Shown here in pieces: positions 58,150-64,000 of a stretch of 64,000 nt of DNA; the stretch's first letter is position 1; each line of letters opens with the position of its first letter. Both the position numbers and the translations under genes were made by a program. Source of the stretch: Actinomucor elegans (Eukaryota; Mucoromycota; Mucoromycetes; Mucorales; Mucoraceae). The notes under the pieces are model-generated. The model saw only the letters and a list, made by a program, of their open reading frames with translations, did no database searches and was not told where the DNA came from. The DNA is taken from assembly GCA_026027325.1 (NCBI GenBank), contig JAMSLZ010000003.1:2852001-2916000 (forward strand), in the 5' to 3' direction.

Positions 58150-60520
58150 TTACTTGTAAATCTTTTCTATCTCTTCTTTGTTTCCTTTAATTACGTCTTT
58201 ACGCTTTACCTTTCCGCTAGTAGTCAAATATTCCTTAGACCAATCAACCTTATGGGTTACGACTAAATCCTTGATGATTTCCACACGATTACAACCACTG
58301 GAAGAAGCAGTATCTTGAAGTTCTTTCAATAGCGTATCCTTATCAATGTTGTTATCACTAGGTTCAACAACAGCGATAATATAGGACTTGTCGCTATCAG
58401 CAATAAGACAAATATTCTTGATGCTCTTGGAGTTACGATATTTGGATTCGAGGCTTTCCAAAGCTATGTATTCACCATGAGCGAGTTTGACCAAGTTCTT
58501 TGCACGATCAGTAATAGAGAAGATGCCATCCTTATTCAAACGACCAATATCACCTGTCTTGAACCAACCATCTTCTGTAATAGCTTCTTTAGTCAAGTCA
58601 GGTCTCTTATGATAGCCTCTCATAAGAGAAGGGCCGCGCATCCAGAGCTCACCGACATTATCGCTAGCTTTGTAATCTGTATCAGGCACATCAACGAAAC
58701 GGAATTCAATGGAAGGTGAAGGAGGGCCAATTGCACCAGTAATTAAGCCAAAGCTAGGAAGAGTAATAGCAGCTAAACCGCAGCACTCTGTAAGCCTTTT
58801 TTTGAAAACGAGTCAGTACACAATGTCCAATGTACAATTTAATGCTGACTAGTCTTACCCATATCCTTGAAGCATATAGCATACGCTGGATGTAATAAAC
58901 CTTTGAGTCTCAAAAGAGACAGGTGCGCCACCAGAAACACCATATCGTAGTCGGCCTCCAGTCATATCACGAATGACACCAAAAAGAATAGAATCGTATA
59001 CATCAGTTATAGCATTTGGCTTACCAAAGAACTGAAGCATCCTCCATTTCATTTCAATGGCAGCTAAATAACAAACATTAGTACCATGTTTTGCCACACA
59101 CTCCTTGGTCATTCACCTTCAAAAGCCTTTTTGATAGTCCAATGTTGCTTATTTAGTTGATCTTCAATGCCTTTTTTGATCTTTTCCCATACAGCAGGCA
59201 CACCAGCCATAATTGTAGGCTTCAAGGCCTTCAGATCGCCTTCTCCTTTGCCTTGGCCATTAGGACCACATACGGAATCATTCATCAAAGTACGAATACT
59301 ACCATAGCCAATTGGAATACCAAGTGAGATCATGATAAATTCGATCAAAAACTCAAGAACATGAGCAAGAGGTAAGAAACCAATATATGAATGGTCTTCA
59401 TTCGCGACAAGTTCAATTACAAGATATTCAGCGGCACCCATAGCAGCAATGATATTGGCATTTGTTAATTCAACACCTTTAGGAGTACCAGTAGAGCCGG
59501 AGGTGTACATGATCAAAGCAAGATCATCAGGTTTTACCTTGACATCTGGTTTAAAATCAGCCACGTTATCTGCAATTATGCTATCAAATCGAATAATCTC
59601 TACATCGTCAGCCTTATTCTCTTTGAATTGTTTGACTTGATCGGGAGCCTCAAACTCTTCACCAGCGTAAAAGACGAACTTGGGTTGATTTTCTCTCTCT
59701 AGCTCTTTGTATGCCTTATTCAAAGTGCCAAATAAAGACGTCTATATAGTTACGTGTTGATATCAAAAGAAAAACATACAAAGCTTATCAGTTGTTACCT
59801 CTGTGAAGATGGCCTTGGCCTCAGTTTCTTTGATGATATGGTTCACTGCATCGGCGGGCATTGAATCATAGGCGGTTGTGATAACTATACCAAGGGTAAA
59901 ACAGGCTAGCAGAAACAGTGATATCATTAGTTTCTTATCGATGACATACAACATCAGCAAGTGCGTATTTACCTAGGGCAGTTATCATCCACTCAGCTCT
60001 GCAAAGCATTAGTATCGGATATAATATACCAAATGTTCTATGGTTACCTTGTCTTACAGAATAAGATGACAATATCACCGCGCTTGAGGCCTTGCTTTTG
60101 AAGTGTGTATGCTACTTTTTGGACTTCTTCATTGGCTTCACGATAGTTGATCCACTTGTAATCACCAAGTTCAAAGTAAGACCATTTCTTGGGTTTACCT
60201 TGAGCATCTAAAGATTTGGAGTCTTTTGTATGAATCTATCAAATCAATCTTTATGTCAGCTTTAATTATAACTTTATTTCGTTTTAAGCGCTTACTTTGA
60301 TCAAAGGACGATGGCCAAAGACTGGTTTGGATCCGTTATGTTCCACAGTATCCTTCCAAACCTTTGCAATAGTACATTCATCCTTTTTTAATTTGGGAAC
60401 CAGAGGTGTACTGACGAAGCCGTTTTCTGCATGATGGCTACGAAAGATGTGCTCCTTGGAATCTACTTGCACAGTAGGGTTGGGTTGATGTCCGAGGAAA
60501 AGTCCTTTAATGTATTCCAT
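58150..60520 (-). CDS. Long-chain acyl-CoA synthetase (fatty acid--CoA ligase)
   Basis: Seven exons: 60296-60520, 60048-60235, 59973-59998, 59799-59905, 59117-59741, 58859-59063 and 58150-58795, giving 673 aa. The AMP-binding loop is IMYTSGSTGTPKGVE, with GGRLRYGVSGGAP, YGLTECCG (restored across intron 6), GELWMRGPSLMRGYHKRP and the hinge GWFKTGDIGRL. The protein activates fatty acids with ATP and CoA for beta-oxidation and lipid synthesis, on peroxisomes, ER or lipid droplets. An in-frame ATG at 60619 exists, but the extra 33 residues read like UTR, so 60520 is chosen. Exon 3 is only 26 nt. The first hydrophobic segment is weak, so membrane association is probably peripheral. Confidence 0.93.
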
Positions 60521-61103
60521 GTTTTGAGTAAAGTAAAGAATAAAGAGAGCAATAGTTGTGTCATGGAGATCAATGGTATTTATATGCGAAATGGTTATAT
60601 CATAGTGCGCTGGTTTCATGTACTAATATAGTAAATTGTTTCGTTCGATCGTCATGCTGACCAGCCAGCATTTTGCCAATGAATCCCACTCATTGTAATA
60701 GCATAGTATCGAAAATACTAATAACTCAGATGAATATTAGCCTAATAGATTGCATTTGGGTAGTTGACGCTTGCTCACTCTAAGCCGACTTTAATCTAGC
60801 AGTAATGGGTGGCTATTTTTAATCTTAACTTGCTCTTTTGCAGAATGCAGTTTTAAACCAGTAGACTAGTGCTGAAGGTGTAGATGACCTTCTTGCCATG
60901 AACAATTTAATATAGTATTAGGAAAGTTATAGTATATATATATATATATAGATAGACGTAAGGAGAAAGAGACAATAGCTGTTAAAAAGATAGTAGTAGG
61001 TAAATGAAATGGAGTCTTTTTTCTTTTCTTTTTTTTTTTTTTTTTTTCGCGAGAAATGAATGTTGCAGTTAATTGATTCATATCATAAAAAGAGTATTAA
61101 TGC
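60521..61103. other. Spacer upstream of the acyl-CoA synthetase
   Basis: Contains a TA microsatellite (60931-60950) and a T17 tract near 61030. No gene. Confidence 0.5.
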
Positions 61104-62417
61104 TCAAACGCCAAGCCATTTTCTGCCAATATTTAAGACACTCTGGACATTGTTAGTTGATTGTGATTCTTCTTGATTGCTTGGTAGAGAAGATTGCTCG
61201 GTAAAATAACTAAAAGGATGCTGATCTGAAGCGAATGGGGTATTATCGACAAGAGATGGGATATGAAGTTCATCACCAGAAGAATATCTTCTTGCTGTAT
61301 TATTGGTAATGGTAGAATGATTATTTGTATGTTCATAGAGGTCTAATGCTTCAGAAGCGATCGAGTCAATATCCGAAACTGCAGTGCTAGTAAAAGATGA
61401 ATACGTTTGTATGCGTCGTTTCTTTCATTAGGTATTACCTAGCTTCTTCATGATTTAGTGTTTGTAACGTAGTCCCGTCAAATTTATTATCATTTTGTTG
61501 ACTACACGAGTCTTGCGGTTTTGCTGGTCGAATCTGAATGATATTGTTCTTGATAAAAGCCAGTTTTTCGGTCAAATCATCCAATCGATCAGTTAATAAT
61601 GTTTGCGCTGCTTCGGCAGCAACTAATGGCCTTGTTGATATATGATTTGATGATGAAGAAGAATCAAGCCTTTCCGCATAATCTTCATCGTTTTCCATTG
61701 TGTTCAAGTTCAAATTGGGCATGGTCCTTGCTGCATAGAACTCGCGTGGCGGCTGTGATGGTGGTGCCTGCATTTCTTGTTCAATTGGACCATGAACAGT
61801 CTGATAGTAGAGTTCCTCACCATATTGATCCATCACCTGTTAAAAATTCAATCAGGATCCGTTTTCCTATTGGGCCTTTCATCGTGCAGGCATCTTACCT
61901 GACTACTATGCCTGTTATAAGCCAAATTGGCTATTTGATCATCGCCAAGATATTCTGCATCATGATTATCTTGGATGTCATAGCCGGCAATATCACCTTC
62001 TTCCACGTCCGTTTCCATCACTACAGGTCGTTCACGTCGATTATGCTTCTTCTTTTTAGTCGACTTCTTCTTTTTCAAGCTCGAGGAAGTTCCAAATGGG
62101 TTTCGAGTCACAAACTGAGGCAAGTCGTTTTGCCCTAACACAGATTCGAATTCCCAGTCTCTTGGGTTATCCAAGTAGTTTTGTAGCGCTTCTCCTCGAT
62201 ATAAAGTTTGGTCATTATAATATGGAGGCTCTATGAGTGGATCATCGTCTTCGAGCCGAATACCCGTATTTCTATTGAAACAACAACAAAATTGAGAGGC
62301 TGAAGGAAGGTAGTTTCGCCAAGTCAAGTCGAAAGCATGAAGCTCATTACTCATAAACGAATGTCTATGGTTCTGTTGCTGCTGTGATTGTTTGTTGGAC
62401 AAGTAAGGAATTGTCAT
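61104..62417 (-). CDS. Uncharacterised acidic, low-complexity protein with Cys cluster
   Basis: Three exons, 61899-62417, 61439-61836 and 61104-61386, join in phase to 399 aa. I do not recognise the family. An N-terminal Gln run precedes a region of about 60 residues that looks ordered: FDLTWRNYLPSASQFCCCFN, then DDDPLIEPPYYNDQTLYRGE and DWEFESVLGQNDLPQFVTRNP. A Lys-rich block (KKKKSTKKKK) follows, then acidic and Ser-rich sequence. A helical segment (LTDRLDDLTEKLAFIKNN) could form a short coiled coil, and the C terminus ends in SVLNIGRKWLGV. The CCC cluster could be palmitoylated and the basic block could be a nuclear signal; both are guesses. Codon use and intron structure look like the other genes, so it is probably real. 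Confidence 0.75.
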
Positions 62418-63810
62418 CGTTCCCTTTTTTTTTTTTTGAACAAGATATATAGAAGAGAAAAGCTAAAATTGTCCGTTATACCACCACCCAGAGTTTAAAA
62501 GAGGGAAAAAGTAATACTAATACCTATTCTATTATCACATGGCTAGCTAGGTATACCTATATTTCGCTGCTATTCCCCGGAGAAGCTGAGATATAAACAT
62601 CTAGAGTTACGTTACATTCCCCAAAAGACTGACTTGGAGACGAACAGTCATTTTCTGACGAGATGGATCAGTTCTAAATTCGAATTATTAAAAAAAAAAA
62701 ATATGAAATATAAAAGGACCTAGTATAAAAAAGAAAGGTGTAGTCTGATCTTTCAGGCACACCTCGTACTGGTAAATTCCCACCTGTACACTGCATTTGT
62801 AAATATACCTAATGAGTAATCAAGTACTACATAATTCAAAGTTAAGCTTATTGGCATGATTTATTAGCTACTTTGGGCCTAATGTATTGTACAAGTTGAT
62901 TAATTCATTCAAAGCTAACCAGTATCTAGAGTATCTGGATGACGCGACTGTCAAAACGAGTGAATACCTGATTTGTTGTCTCTGCATTAGATAAATCAAT
63001 CTGTATCAAAATTTAGAACCAAGCAACAAGAGTATGCGTATCTCAGCCATACTAATGAAGAGCTCATACTGGGGATATATCATATCTAGATTAATCAATC
63101 ACATCCTTTTATTGACAAATCGGTCCAAGGTTCCTACTATACTCTAAGGACTCAAATCTAAAACTTATTTTGAGTTCATTAACAAAGAATCAAAACCGAG
63201 AAGGTTCCCTAATTGCTTCTGCCTATCAGTAGATAAAGCAGCAAAATGTATCACTATTGCTACCATTACCAACCATCACAGCTTTCCCAATCTTCATTGG
63301 CGAATGAAATGAAAAATTAATGACTACTGCTGTAGCTGGAACTCGTTCAGGAGTCAACTTTATGTATTTTTAAATAACTTCAATCCTGCTTTCAATAACA
63401 AAATGTTATTGATAGGCGGAAGAATTGTGAATAAAGTCTCTATAAAATTGAATTTTGTATAGAATATTGTAAAAAAAAAATTGCATGGCATATTGGTAGA
63501 GGCAAGTATGATCTAACTACCTTTTAAGGATAATTGCATCATGTTCGAATCTCTATTTCTTTCATCAATCTTTTGAATCGTAAAATAACGACCGTACGCA
63601 GAAAAGTATATCAATGGCGTTTATGCAGGATTTATTTGAGTATTGAATCGTGCTATTTTCCCTTTATAATTGTTTTGCAGATGCCAATATAAAACGATAG
63701 TAGCTAGCTAAATATCTTAACATCAATCATAATCAATACAGCTAAAAACATCAAACTAATTGTGCATCAAATAGCGTAATAATATACTGATAATCCCTCC
63801 AATCCATAGA

Positions 63811-63854
<44 letters not shown>

Positions 63855-64000
63855 ATTTTTGAATTTTTATAAAAGCTAATTGTAAAATATGAATACATTT
63901 GCAGAAAACAAAAAAAAGTAGCCTCAGGTATTCCTGGTGATTTTCAGAAAATCAGCCAGCAGGAAAGAGAGTAACATTAATTAGTCGTTGGAAATTAAGC
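62418..64000. other. Right-hand spacer
   Basis: AT-rich DNA with no coding signal. It contains the promoter of the preceding gene and a poly(A) tract. Confidence 0.5.
63812..63851 (+). repeat. 40-nt poly(A) tract
   Basis: Pure A homopolymer in the right-hand spacer. No recognisable retroposed gene lies just upstream, so it is more likely slippage than a processed copy. Confidence 0.9.

Noticed and set aside
60521..60619. Upstream in-frame ATG of the acyl-CoA synthetase
   Set aside because: The added 33 residues look like translated UTR, and family members start with a sequence like that at 60520. It remains possible.
63484..63560. tRNA-like sequence (tggcatattgg and gttcgaatctc resembling A and B boxes)
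   Set aside because: The D, T and acceptor stems do not pair, so it is not a functional tRNA. It is at most a decayed copy or SINE trace, and one copy is not enough to call.
63812..63851. Poly(A) tract as the tail of a retroposed gene
   Set aside because: The 300 bp before it show no similarity to any gene in the window and no target duplication was found around it.

Overview
The window is nuclear DNA of a fungus, most likely an early-diverging Mucoromycota/Mucorales species. The evidence is AT-rich spacers, many short spliceosomal introns (about 49-91 bp, GT-AG with two GC-AG), fungal-type proteins (BLTP2/Fmp27, Dhh1, Rad50, Scs7-type hydroxylase), a chromodomain Ty3/Gypsy element and relics of Tc1- and LINE-type transposons. 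There are no operons or prokaryotic signals. I rebuilt 14 spliced or single-exon host genes by reading splice sites and checking phase across every junction, giving about 62 introns. Exon ends are my models, not transcript data.

Layout. 45-1299: homeodomain gene (+). 1600-3185: tandem copies of a dispersed repeat running into a perfect 492-bp inverted repeat. 3791-16078: three closely packed + strand genes: a BLTP2/Fmp27 lipid-transfer protein, DNA polymerase epsilon subunit B (start 83 bp after the previous stop) and fatty acid 2-hydroxylase. 16079-20353: spacer with tRNA-Phe. 20354-30561: three minus-strand genes: RAD50, a DHH1-type DEAD-box helicase and a membrane-anchored kelch protein. 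30562-34726: gene-free, with a Tc1-like transposase relic. 34727-36082: mucin-like membrane sensor. 36083-37725: spacer with a LINE reverse-transcriptase scrap. 37726-45084: three minus-strand genes: nucleotide-sugar transporter, C2/class-3 lipase and a BTB plus CAP-Gly protein. 45085-48139: spacer with tRNA-Thr. 48140-54643: intact chromovirus with identical LTRs. 55295-62417: a small bacterial-like PH-fold candidate (+), then membrane dipeptidase, long-chain acyl-CoA synthetase and an unrecognised acidic protein (all minus). 62418-64000: spacer.

Functionally the host genes are ordinary housekeeping: DNA replication and repair (DPB2, RAD50), mRNA decay (DHH1), lipid handling (BLTP2, Scs7, DAG lipase, acyl-CoA synthetase), glycosylation (SLC35A) and cell-surface sensing. 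They do not form one pathway. The most unusual items are the long perfect inverted repeat (a possible hairpin-RNA locus), a repeat family of roughly 160-bp units in at least six spacers, the BTB/CAP-Gly architecture, the small gene resembling a bacterial family, and a very young retroelement that lacks an obvious tRNA primer site.
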